The position numbers and the translations under genes are program-made. Positions 1 through 10,100 of a stretch of DNA of 64,000 bases are shown piece by piece; the first letter of the stretch is position 1; the number at the start of each line of letters is the position of its first letter. The stretch comes from a virus. The notes under the pieces are model-generated. The model saw only the letters and a list, made by a program, of their open reading frames with translations. It was not told where the DNA came from and ran no database searches. The DNA lies in IMG/VR virus record IMGVR_UViG_3300034106_004144, positions 32,764 through 96,763 of that record; one strand, 5' to 3'.

Positions 1-777
1 GGTACCATATGTCCCCCATTTCGTTTTACCCTCTTTTATTGTGAGAAGTTTTTTACTATCTGGGGATTCCGTTAATAACTCATCAACTCTGTTAATAACC
101 CACTCATGATCTTTTGGCTCTTTTTTTAATTCAGGAAACATTTTAAGTACAGTTTCTTCACCTATCCCCTCAAGACCAGATATGTTATCTGATATGTCGC
201 CAGCAATCATTTTAATCAACCCAACATTGGAATAGTGGTAATCAAAATAATTTTTGAAGTTGTCTTTATTGATGACAGCTTTTTTACCATACAAATACAC
301 CTTTGTATCTGGTGCAATCAACTGAAGTAAATCTTTGTCGTTTGTGTAGATAATTTTGTTCTCATTTGATGAATTTTTAACATAATGAGCAATGCCATCA
401 TCAGCCTCGCAACCATCAATCTCAACTTGTCTTATAAACAATTCTTCAAGGTATTGTTTTATCCTGATTCTTTGTCTATCCAAGTCGTGTCGTTCATCAA
501 TAGTTACTTTATCATTCCTATTCATTTTATAGTATGGATAGTAACCTTGACGGTAAACTTTTGAATTTTCACCCTCCCAGAAAACAACAACTTTGGTTAT
601 GCCAAAGTCCTGGTAAAATTTTTTGATTGTGTTAACAAAGTGAAATATGGCGCCAACGCTTCCGTGTTTAGTTTGCACTTGTTTGGCGCCATAAAACCCT
701 TGTTTTAATAAAGCCTCACCATCAATCAGTAACGTATTAATCTTCGTCCGAATAGGCAATGGCCTGTTTAACTTCAT
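1..777 (-). CDS. rnh: 5'-3' exonuclease / RNase H (T4 Rnh-like, FEN family), 3' end cut by window edge
   Basis: FEN-type nuclease expected to remove RNA primers and 5' flaps during lagging-strand synthesis. I read it from the minus strand: at least 259 codons are present and the C terminus lies outside the window. Visible landmarks are LLIDG near residue 19, the acidic cluster EADDG at 124-128, TNDKDLL at 146-151 and AGDISDN with GIGEET at 192-208, the helix-3-turn-helix region shared with the 5' nuclease domain of DNA polymerase I. The only in-frame ATG is at 775-777, inside the end of uvsX, giving a 41-nt overlap and a short basic extension (MKLNRPLPIR) before the conserved core. It is the last visible gene of the gene 32-uvsX-rnh group. 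T4 RNase H is about 305 aa, so perhaps 50 residues are missing. Confidence 0.85.
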   Translation of the reverse strand, partial: MKLNRPLPIRTKINTLLIDGEALLKQGFYGAKQVQTKHGSVGAIFHFVNTIKKFYQDFGITKVVVFWEGENSKVYRQGYYPYYKMNRNDKVTIDERHDLDRQRIRIKQYLEELFIRQVEIDGCEADDGIAHYVKNSSNENKIIYTNDKDLLQLIAPDTKVYLYGKKAVINKDNFKNYFDYHYSNVGLIKMIAGDISDNISGLEGIGEETVLKMFPELKKEPKDHEWVINRVDELLTESPDSKKLLTIKEGKTKWGTYGT

Positions 778-1750
778 ACTCCTCTAATTCAAAATTTGTA
801 TCACCCATTTTTGATGCCCAGTAATCAGCTGTTTCTTTCTTGTACTTTTCCAAGGCTTCTTTATTATCTCGTTTATCACTTGTGATAAAACCATGTGGTG
901 TAACTACAATTTGTGAATCAGCGTATCCTAGTCCGTTGATGTGATTCTTGTCAACGGTAACTTTTGTTCTTGTGGCAAAATTAATCTTTCTACCATTCTT
1001 AGTGGCATCAATTTTAGAAATACCACCATCAGCTTCATTACCAAAACGGAAAACCAATGTGGCAGCTTGGTAAACAGCCTCACCACCTTTTGGTTTAATT
1101 TTTGGTTGACCCATTGGCGAATCTGGTAATTTAACCCAAGGTAGGTTACAGATAACCAAACCATTCAAGTATTGTGAGTTTTCTTTTCTACTGTTGTTAA
1201 TTCTTTGGTTAATACCCATGTTAATTTTTTCTGCAAGAACTCCAGCGGTATGTTGTTTACCACCTTTACCCTCCCAGGTCATTTTACAAGGTACAGAACC
1301 AACTGAATCCCAGAAGAAACAAATATCATAAGGAACATTTCCTTTAGCTTGTTCATCCAACACATAATTTATGTAATCGGTAATTTGTTCCACGTATTCA
1401 AAATCATCACGATAGAAGAAAAACCCTTTCCACTCACCCTGATCATCTTTGTAACAATCCAAACCCATTAGTTTGCAATGTTCAAAACTCCATTTTTTCT
1501 CGGTAACCAAAAATATTGGTAAAATCCCTTTTTTCTGCGCATCAATGGATGATGCAATTAACGCACTCGTCTTTCCCGTGTTGGTATGTCCGAGTAACAT
1601 GTTAATGTGACCCATACAAGGGCCAGGTACACCAGATGCCTCTAAAAATGCTTCACCGCAAGATAGAAACAAATCTGGTTTATATTTTGTTGTTGTACTC
1701 ATTTTCTTCTGAAGATCATCAAAAGAAAATTCCTTTTTCTTTACTGCCAT
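737..1750 (-). CDS. uvsX: UvsX-like RecA-family recombinase
   Basis: Strand-exchange protein that forms filaments on ssDNA and drives recombination-dependent replication and repair. At 337 aa it is somewhat shorter than T4 UvsX (about 390 aa). Walker A is GHTNTGKT at residues 54-61; Walker B is the hydrophobic strand ending in D148 (ICFFWD), and the RecA-core loop regions follow (GKGGKQHTAG, about 161-170, and NLPWVKLP). The C terminus is acidic. The gene lies 36 nt downstream of the gene 32 terminator and has no promoter that I can see, so read-through from gene 32 is likely. Its 3' end overlaps the exonuclease gene. Function is assigned by family; the particular identity as UvsX rather than host RecA rests on the divergent core and on the neighbours gene 32 and rnh. 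Confidence 0.93.
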   Translation of the reverse strand: MAVKKKEFSFDDLQKKMSTTTKYKPDLFLSCGEAFLEASGVPGPCMGHINMLLGHTNTGKTSALIASSIDAQKKGILPIFLVTEKKWSFEHCKLMGLDCYKDDQGEWKGFFFYRDDFEYVEQITDYINYVLDEQAKGNVPYDICFFWDSVGSVPCKMTWEGKGGKQHTAGVLAEKINMGINQRINNSRKENSQYLNGLVICNLPWVKLPDSPMGQPKIKPKGGEAVYQAATLVFRFGNEADGGISKIDATKNGRKINFATRTKVTVDKNHINGLGYADSQIVVTPHGFITSDKRDNKEALEKYKKETADYWASKMGDTNFELEEYEVKQAIAYSDED

Positions 1751-1778
1751 ATTGATATATTTTTAAAAATTAATTGTG

Positions 1779-1821
1779 AAAAAAAGGGCACTATAAGAGC
1801 GTAAAATCTCCTATAATGCCC
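1779..1821 (-). terminator. Intrinsic terminator downstream of gene 32
   Basis: On the minus strand, after the stop of the ssDNA-binding protein gene, a 14-nt arm (GGGCATTATAGGAG, 1821-1808) pairs with CTCTTATAGTGCCC (1799-1786) around an 8-nt loop, with one internal mismatch, and is followed by a run of Ts. It would let gene 32 be expressed at a much higher level than uvsX, which begins 36 nt further on. Confidence 0.85.
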
Positions 1822-1836
1822 ATATATTTGTTTTAA

Positions 1837-2760
1837 TTAGAACGGTAGATCATCAGTGTCCAACGTCATTGGCTCACCCGAATCATAACCCATACTATCA
1901 TTGCCAAATGTTGTCGGTACTGGCTCACTTACTGGTTGTGAATAATTTGTGGATTGTGGTGCATATGATGGCGTACCAGCGTCATCAATTCTAGCAACAA
2001 ATTGCTTTGATTCGCTATCCCAAACAGGTTCAGAACCCTCAGCAACAATTCTCAAAAACTCAATAGGTTTTTTTCTGTAAACATCTCTCCAAGTTTGTTG
2101 GTCGTTTAACCAAAGTTCCATTTGTGCTGGATCTTGACTAACTGGTGATGTCTCATCAAAAATGATTTGTGAAACTTTTGTGTACCCTTTAGATTGGTCA
2201 CGAACAACACTGATAACAAGGTCTTTTCCAGCAATAGGATTAAAGAATGCACCAGAGCCTGGATTTTTATCGTTCATGAATTTCATCATGGGTTGAATTT
2301 TGTCCATGATTCCTGAACCATCATTTACTTTAGGGAATCTCCAGAATTTAACTCCCTCGTGTTCTTTTCCACGTTCAATACCTCTAACGATATAGAAGTC
2401 ACGTGAACGGTAATTGCTTGCGATTTTTTTATCTTCAGCATCACCCTTGATTAAAAGTTTGTACATGTCATTAAGAGGTGATTCTTCACCGTCTTGAGCT
2501 GGATCGTACAGTTTATTCCATTTTTTACCAATCTTAAGATTGTGGAATTTAATGATGTCGTACCATTTACCCTCAGTATCCAATGGTAAAATTCTAAAGA
2601 CACGTTGTCCTGAATTTTCTTTTTCACCCAATGCTAATGTAAAGTACTTGGTTAAGTCAACCTCTTTTTTTTCTGTGGTTGTTGCAGAGTTTTTTGATTT
2701 TTCGTAGTCGGCCAGTGAGTTTTGAACAGCCTTGTTCCAATCGATGTTTTTAAAGTCCAT
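1837..2760 (-). CDS. 32: Gp32-like single-stranded DNA-binding protein
   Basis: Coats ssDNA at the replication fork and during recombination. At 307 aa it is close to T4 gp32 (301 aa). The basic and polar N terminus (DWNKAVQNSLADYEKSK) resembles the cooperativity arm, followed by an OB-fold-type core rich in aromatics (FRILPL, FYIVRGIERG, VKFWRFPKV) and an acidic, Ser/Pro-rich tail. Two oddities are visible. The protein contains no cysteine at all, so the zinc site of T4 gp32 (one His, three Cys) cannot be present. The last residues, DTDDLPF, look like the protein-recruiting tip of bacterial SSB rather than the T4 gp32 C terminus. It is bracketed by its own promoter and terminator, as expected for an abundant protein. 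Confidence 0.9.
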   Translation of the reverse strand: MDFKNIDWNKAVQNSLADYEKSKNSATTTEKKEVDLTKYFTLALGEKENSGQRVFRILPLDTEGKWYDIIKFHNLKIGKKWNKLYDPAQDGEESPLNDMYKLLIKGDAEDKKIASNYRSRDFYIVRGIERGKEHEGVKFWRFPKVNDGSGIMDKIQPMMKFMNDKNPGSGAFFNPIAGKDLVISVVRDQSKGYTKVSQIIFDETSPVSQDPAQMELWLNDQQTWRDVYRKKPIEFLRIVAEGSEPVWDSESKQFVARIDDAGTPSYAPQSTNYSQPVSEPVPTTFGNDSMGYDSGEPMTLDTDDLPF

Positions 2761-2788
2761 AATTAAAAAATTTAAGTTTATTATGGTA

Positions 2789-2819
2789 CAATATTAGGCA
2801 ACGATTTTCAAAAAGTCAA
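2789..2819 (-). promoter_or_regulatory. Bacteroidota-type promoter for gene 32
   Basis: On the minus strand TTG (2819-2817), exactly 20 nt, then TAATATTG (2796-2789), 28 nt before the ATG at 2760. The layout matches the Bacteroidota primary sigma consensus (TTTG near -33, TAnnTTTG near -7) with one mismatch in the -7 box. The same 20-nt spacing recurs at 27741, 32503, 41004 and 47946. Confidence 0.65.
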
Positions 2820-2838
2820 GTGCCAGACAAAAAAAAAT

Positions 2839-3123
2839 TTACGTGTTGAAAAGTTGTCTCTTTACTTTTTTACCCACCAACATTACCCCATGTGGGCTTG
2901 TTGTGACTGATACAGAGTTTATTGAATACTGATTCAATACGAAAGCCCCAGGTAAAACCAATTGGGTACCGTTAACAGTTAAAGTGGTGACATCATCATA
3001 AGCACCTAAAAAAATTATACTATGTATTGAATATGTGTGACCAGTGTCGGCTGCTTGAAGTGCCGCGATCGATTGTGTTCCGCCAGATGTTATTTTTTCT
3101 GTATATAATTCAGCTTGTATCAT
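2839..3123 (-). CDS. Small protein of unknown function, probably structural
   Basis: 94 aa. I do not recognise it. It is Thr/Ser/Val-rich with alternating hydrophobic residues, which suggests an all-beta fold: an N-terminal strand (AELYTEKITSGG), a central IHSIIFLGAYDDVTTLTVNG and a basic tail (GKKVKRQLFNT). Its start overlaps the end of the upstream 233-aa gene by 4 nt (ATGA type), so the two are translationally coupled. It is the last gene of the unit that begins at the late-type promoter 4049-4056, so late expression and a virion role are likely but not shown. Confidence 0.6.
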   Translation of the reverse strand: MIQAELYTEKITSGGTQSIAALQAADTGHTYSIHSIIFLGAYDDVTTLTVNGTQLVLPGAFVLNQYSINSVSVTTSPHGVMLVGKKVKRQLFNT

Positions 3124-3821
3124 AGTCTGTTAAATGGGTTTTCTGTTGGTATGTTAAAGCTCTTTTTAATGTCCATATCACTATAATCGTTCATTATGGT
3201 ATCAAACATAGACATTTTAGATGAATTTTCCAAATCAGTCTGCGTTTTAGCCCCAGTACCTTTATTATAATCATCAATTGATACATTAAATGGGTAAGAA
3301 TCTTGGGCCAAAGCCTTTCTTCTCTCTTCTTCAGTTGGTGGCCTCATAAGCTCAACTTGTTTCGCTAAAGATTCCATTTTACCGATTAAATCATCCATTT
3401 TGGTTAAATTTGTCTCTATTTCGGAAACTTTACCCATAATGTCGTTGATTTTTTCTATACCACCAGCTAAACCTTCAATTTTGCTCTTGATATCGTTTGT
3501 GCTATTCACCAATTCTGTCACATCAACCTCAGTAACATCTTCAGCTGGAGCTGGCTCTTCCACTGGTGCATCAACTGGTGCATCCGTAGCAACGTCTGTT
3601 GGTTCTGTTGCCATTGGTTCCTCAGCTGGTACCTCAGCTGTCGCATCGACAGCAGCGTCAACTGGAGCTGCGTCAATTGGCTCTTCAGCTGGTGCAACTT
3701 CTTCAGCTTCATTATAGAATCTATAAGAAACCTCGTCAATTGCCATTTTATCTTGATATGCTATAATAGCATTAAAGCGATTAATTTCGCTTTCCAATAC
3801 GGTATTTAATTTCTTATTCAT
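3120..3821 (-). CDS. Acidic Ala/Pro/Glu-rich protein with coiled coil, unknown function
   Basis: 233 aa with three parts. Residues 1-38 include a helical segment (ESEINRFNAIIAY). Residues about 39-100 are a low-complexity linker of Pro, Ala, Glu, Val and Asp (repeats of the type APVDAAVDA and EEPAPAED). Residues about 100-165 are heptad-like (IKSKIEGLAGGIEKINDIM, IETNLTKMDDLIGKME), predicting a coiled coil. The C terminus has DSYPFNVSIDDY, typical of a short docking segment. This arrangement suits a scaffold, linker or fibre-connecting protein. It overlaps both neighbours by 4 nt. A long antisense reading frame here is only a shadow of the repetitive Ala/Pro codons. Confidence 0.65.
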   Translation of the reverse strand: MNKKLNTVLESEINRFNAIIAYQDKMAIDEVSYRFYNEAEEVAPAEEPIDAAPVDAAVDATAEVPAEEPMATEPTDVATDAPVDAPVEEPAPAEDVTEVDVTELVNSTNDIKSKIEGLAGGIEKINDIMGKVSEIETNLTKMDDLIGKMESLAKQVELMRPPTEEERRKALAQDSYPFNVSIDDYNKGTGAKTQTDLENSSKMSMFDTIMNDYSDMDIKKSFNIPTENPFNRL

Positions 3822-4036
3822 CTTAGAAACATTCTATTTGAGTGGCTAATCGGTGTTTCTTCTCTTAAAAGTTCTCTACCATCTTCAACCACTAATTTTT
3901 TTTCGATTATTTTTCTTTCAATTAAACCATCAGCGGTTTTTATATAACAAACACCAGATTTTAAATCACACACTTCTTCACCAACCTTTGGTTCGCTCCC
4001 TAAAAAATCATTGATTTTATTGTTTATGTTATCCAT
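3818..4036 (-). CDS. Small protein of unknown function
   Basis: 72 aa, not recognised. It starts with a short amphipathic helix (NNINNKINDFLG) followed by a compact strand-rich part with two Cys (CDLKSGVCYIKT) and basic segments (ERKIIEKKLVVEDG). It is the first gene behind the late-type box at 4049-4056, with a 12-nt leader, and overlaps the following gene by 4 nt. The CxxxxxC pair and KTADGL stretch could form a small beta hairpin; no function can be given. Confidence 0.6.
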   Translation of the reverse strand: MDNINNKINDFLGSEPKVGEEVCDLKSGVCYIKTADGLIERKIIEKKLVVEDGRELLREETPISHSNRMFLR

Positions 4037-4048
4037 AAATTGTTTTCT

Positions 4049-4056
4049 TATAAATA
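4049..4056 (-). promoter_or_regulatory. Putative late promoter box
   Basis: The minus strand reads CTGATATTTATAAGAAAA, with TATTTATA at 4056-4049, 12 nt before the ATG at 4036. This is the same GATATTTATA motif seen before the other structural operons (see 25563, 27659, 32477, 35992, 44284, 63756). Confidence 0.6.
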
Positions 4057-4122
4057 TCAGCTAAATGATAAAAGTTATGTGAATGTTTTTAATTTAGTGG
4101 GGTGTCTTTGTTTTAATTTTTA

Positions 4123-7100
4123 TCATACCAAACTATTAAACTCACTAGAAGCGGTATTATATATTGATAATTTAGAGTTGTAAGTTTGACTACCCTTAGT
4201 ATACTGAGCTTTAGCCACTGGACTCCACCATGAATTTATATATGTGGATGTCCATTTATCAGGATCGCTACCACTAAACCCTTTGGCTTTTACTCTGTTA
4301 GCCATAAAATCTAAAAATGATTCATCATTGGCAAATATAGCGAAGGATCTCCTATTACCACCGCTATCAATACGACTATACTGACCTATAATACCAGGTG
4401 CCCCCCATCTACCACTATCTGTTTGTACACCAGCATAATTATAACCACCAGCAGAATTAAATGATTTACCAGATTTTGAAGCCTCCGCAACCATAATTGC
4501 AAACACAGCTTTACCTAAATCACTACCGTATTTAGTGTTTAAATAATTAACCGCTGTTTTATACGGTAATTTATTTGAAGGTGGTGGTGGGTCGGTAAAC
4601 GGTAGTTCTGGGTATGATGTTTTATAATTTGTTGCTACGGTTGTATTTGAAGCAACTGGTTCAAATCTTAAAATAACAGTTCTTGTTGGATTAGCTATTT
4701 TACCATCATTATCTATTGTTAATGTAACCCCATTTGAAAAATTACCATTCTTAACTTTATCTGAAAGATTACCACCAATAACATTTACAGTTTTACTACT
4801 TTGATCGATATTTGTAACACAATCACAGTGTGAATTTCCAACAGAATCCCAATCATTTAATTGAACAACTATTTCTTTGTAATTTGAATCCTGGGCGTAG
4901 CAAAGAATATCGCCAATCTGAATAGGTGTATCTTTGCTTGAATAAGCTTTCCAAGAAGTTTTTGTTTTCCTAATTGTGTTCACATAAACATTATGACTAG
5001 CGCTATAAGGAAAGTCACTTGGTTTTGGCGCCGCTGTTTTAATAATGTAACTTATAAAAGCGGCTGACCAAGGATCGCTTGAACAATTAAATGACGTCCA
5101 ATTAACAGCCGCCCAATATTCTTTTAATAACGGTTGTGCATCTTTATCACATTCTGTTAAATTAACCCATTTTTCTCTTTCTTGATCAGCGACTCTAACC
5201 AATTCATTTACGAATCTAACAGCTTCAGTTGATTGGCCTGAACTAGTTTGTGGCGTATAAATATTTGTTAATTGTTCTTCTCCAGCCGAATCTAATTTAT
5301 ACTCACTATTAGCCTTTGTACTTAATTTTATATTACCAAAAGATCCATTAGAATCGCTTGAGAAAAACGCAATTTTATAATCGTCAGATGAGCCTTGAAC
5401 GGCGCCAAGATATTTTACTTTAATTCCAGATTCGGTTGATTTTTCTATTGATTTATTTTTTTCTTCCCACTCTTTATGTTTTTTATCAAAAATAGCGGTG
5501 TATTGCTCGTAAAATCTTTGATTTACAGCGCTATCACTACCTAGATCTTCATATTGTACATTGCCTTTTTGATCGTTTAAATTAAATTCGTGTATTACGT
5601 CTGTTGACCCAACATCATTAACAGATATACTTTGTGGATTACTCAATAATCCATAATAGATTGCTTCTTTTGCATAAATCCCGCTCGATGTGGTTGGATT
5701 TCTCGGTACTTTACTCCATATATCGTCTTTATCAGCGGTGTAGCTGCCAGATGTGTTGTCTTTTAAATATTGTATATATTCAGATTCGGTTCGTTTACCA
5801 TCTGAAATAAATAACATAAACTTTGCTGCGGCTGGGCTACATTCATCTAAAAAGTCTAATATGTCTTTAATTTGATCGAGACTCTTTTTTATTGGTTCTG
5901 GTGAACCGCTTGTTTGTGTTTGTGTGGTCGTATTTTTAATATTTGCGGCTTCAAAATTATTTATTACCCCGTTAGTGCTTAACGATTTAAATAAATCATA
6001 AACATCCGAATGTACTGTATCAGTTTCATTTTTCACACCAATTCCATATAATTCTGTGTTTGCAAAAATAGCGCTGTCTTTACTATCAAAGAAAAATGTC
6101 GCCGTTTTTATTGGAATCTCACTACCCCTTTTATCCAGTTCGGTTTCCATACTAAACGCAAGTCTATCGCTATTATCTGATATCGTGGCGCCACTTTCAT
6201 TTACAGCTTTTAAATCAAATACGGTACCGTCAAATAATTTTGACTCATTTAATGTCGTATTACTATTTGTCTTAGCCTCATTACCAATTTTATTTAATAA
6301 ATCACCCAACTCACCAACTAAAGAAAAAGATGCGTTTTCTTTAAACACTTTTGAAAGTGATAAAGCACTTCCACTATACCTACTGTCGCCGCTAGATGCT
6401 TTTTGATTCATTATACCGATTGCTACGGTTTTCATATTTTTTACAATTTCTTTTGGTGAATCTGTATTGCCTAATAAGGCTTTTGAATAATTGTACAATA
6501 CGTTTACCAAACCAAGATTTGCATCATTTTTAGCGTTACTTTTGGTCACACTAAATATAAAAGCACCAATAACTTGTATTCCAGAAAAACTATAATATTT
6601 AGTTGAATCGCTACTTAAACCTTGTAATACGCTACCAAATGGGTCGTTACTATCACTATCATCACTATAAATTTTTCCTGACGTGTTTGGTATACCTTCA
6701 GTAACTATCGTATTTACACCAACCGCCGCATCAACTAAAAGTTTTGCGTTTTTTCTCATTAATGTTAAAAGTTCCCTTCTAACATCAATTTTTGATGCTA
6801 TTGGTTGTCTTGCACCTTGAAATGTAGTAATCATTGTGTTTGGTTGTATGTCATGGGCAACATTTGTAATCCAATATGTTCCATGGAACAATGGTACGTT
6901 TCTAAGGTAAAAATAACTTAATGGTTGTATTGTTGAATTACCTAAACTAGTTACCGTGCATGTAAATGCTCTTTTTTCTAGAATTGGGAATAAATTTGTT
7001 GTTTGTAAAGTTGTTTCTGTTTTATTAACAACATCCACCCAAGTTCTTATACTTTCTTCTGTATCATAAAATTCAGCGGTATTTAGTTGTACGCTAGTAA

Positions 7101-10100
7101 ACATTTGTTGTTTTTGGCTACCAAAATCAACGGTAAAGCAAGTTACGTTTGATTTTTTAACATCATCTGGTGCATTTTCTGATTTAATAGAAATTTCTTT
7201 ATTATCATCATAACCAATATCTAAACAAAAGGAATTTAAGTTATCATTTTTCATTGATTGAACGACACCTTCGTTTGTATCTAATTTAGAACCTATGGTA
7301 CCTAATTGAAAAATGTAACCTGGATACCCAGTTAAACCACCAAATTTTTGTGATTGTCTACTAGATGTCCCCAATAAATCCGTATCAGTATGTACGCCAA
7401 ATAATTGATCAACAATATCATAGATCGATTCATCATCGTCATTTGTTGCCGATATTGCACCATTAAGATTTATATAATTTGGTATTTGTTGAAACATAAA
7501 CCCATTGGCTTCAGCTAAACCACTAAATAAATTTGAAAAACTTTTGTTTGTTAAATTGTCAATTGTTAAATATTGGTCATCTTGGGCTTTGTTTGGGTTT
7601 TTATCAAAATCAGCGTACAGATTTTGATAAAAAAACGATAAATCGGCAAGTACATTAACACCAATATCATTATTACCTCTGTCGACTACCTTAAAAATTT
7701 CATATAAATCGTAATTCGTATCTTCTTTTTTATTATCATCACAATATCCAGGATCTATTGAATAATTGTAAAATAATTTATTATTAACTAAATCCGAAAC
7801 TTCTAATGTTTTAATTTCTTGAATTTTAGTTGGTAAAAATATCGGTGAGCTTCTATTTTCTTCAACAAAACTGGTCGATATTTTTTCATACATTGATTTT
7901 ATATTATAGTAAGTTCGTTTTTTAATTTCGTCTTTTAAATTTTCTTCTTCAGATTCTACTGTATATGGATTATTTGCATCATTAGGTAAAGTTTTAGCTT
8001 CCATAGCTTCACTAAATTGATTCAAAAATGAATTTAACCCACCAACCGTTGAGTTGTATATTTCGGTGTTGAAGTATTCAAAAAAAGAATTACAACTTGA
8101 TTCTAAATCCGCTACCTTATACGCATCAAATTCTGTATATTTTGGAGTTTCCTCTTCAATCTCAAGATTATTTTGTGATGGGATATTTGGATTAAAAGGA
8201 GGGACATATACTGTCGCATCACGTGGATTCGAATTATTACCTTGAAGTCTTAATACATTTTTAGTTCTTGTATTAAAAGATACTTTATTACCGTATGATT
8301 CTAAAAATTTATTCATTGATATAATACCATTGTTAGGTAAAAAATCGTAGTTTAAACTATATCCCGTATATCTTATGTAAGATCTTAATAACTTTAATAA
8401 CTGTTTATAATTATTTTTAGTATATTTTATGTTTAAATATTTAAAAAAAGTTTTTACACAATCAAAATAAAAATTATTAAAATTTTTATCAGATGTATCA
8501 GAGCTTGTATTTGCGATCAAATGATGTAATCTACTATACAAATAAGATTTATTTAATTCTTCTATTTCTACTTTATGGGAAGGAGCATCAACATTTTCGT
8601 ATGGCGGAACATATTGGTCGGAAAATAATATTCTTCTAGCAATTAATTTATTAAAATTTTGATCTGTAACACTGCTATCTTTTAATGCGGTTTTTAATTC
8701 ATCGTAATTTGATGCATTTGTAAATAACACTTCTGGTGATGAATGAAAATTATGTAGGGATAATTGAAAATCACCCAGTTTTGTAACAGAATCGATTGTT
8801 GATTTATTTGCTATTGTTATATCATAAGAACAAAATTGATCGGCGATAGATTCACATCTTTTTTTCTGAGTTTGCGTTAAAACAACATTAAAAAATTTGG
8901 ATATGTTTGCTTTAGCCACAAATTCATAATTATACATTGAATTACCAATTAACATATATGAGATTTCGTCTGTGGTTAGCTCTATACCCGTTTTAGGGTC
9001 TTTAAATTTACCGCTAGTTACAGCTTCCTTTATATGTTCAGATGCCAATATTGTTGATGATTTAACTAATGAGTTTAAATTAAATGTGTTTAACGTATTA
9101 TTTGGTGTTAATTTTGCAAATTCCTGAAATAAAGTTGAAAATTCTTCTAATTTTTCAATGTTAACTGAATCTAGTATTCTACTAAAATCGTAGTTATTTA
9201 TATAACCAGATTCAATAAAAGATGTTAAATCTTCATAATCTGATAATTGTGGTGTTGTGTTTCTAAAATAACTTATATTATTTTCACCTGGATAAATTGA
9301 TAATGTAACACCATCTTCAAAATCATATGTTTTTTTATCATCCGTACTTTTATCCATACCCAAATGCGTACCTAAACCAGTACTTTCAAACCATAAAAAT
9401 CTTGTTGTATTTTTTAATATTAAAGAATTATTAAAGTTAGAATTTTTTAAAAACAAAAACCTATCAAATCCGCTATGCACTAAAACTCTACTCAACGTTG
9501 GGTCATATCGGTATGATGTAGCATCCGCTCTTGACTTAAAATTGGTGGCCAACACTTCACGTTGATTCCCATCAAATAATGGGTCTACTACTTTTCCTTT
9601 TGTATTATGTCTACCATCCAAACCAATTGTGGTATTTTGCGGATTCCAAGTTGGTTTATCATTTATGGTGTAAAAATATTCGGCCTGAGTTGCCTTATTG
9701 TTTTTATTCCTAATACGATAGCCATCATAATCATAAATACCCAAATCTTCCCCACCTTCTTTTGAATACAACAATAATAAATTATTTGGTGTTAAAAATC
9801 CACCAGCAGATGGATACAACGCAAATATACCAAAGGATGTTGGGCTAATGTTTTTATAAGAATTATCAACTTTTAAATTTATTTTTTCGATATCCCAAAT
9901 TTTGTATAAGAAATTTGTTAAACTATTTATTTGCTCATCTTTTGTTGAATTTTTATCATTTAAAGAAGACATTAAAGTGGTGTCAGATAAAACTGAATTT
10001 TGATATGATCTGAACCCATCGTCACCAAACTTTAACCTATGTATCAAATCATACGCATGTGGTGTAACTGTTTGGTTACCTATTTTATCTTTTTTAATAA

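Noticed and set aside
3400-3717. Plus-strand frame rich in Ser, Thr and Ala opposite the Pro/Ala/Glu-rich gene
   Set aside because: It is the complement of a repetitive low-complexity coding segment; no independent signals.
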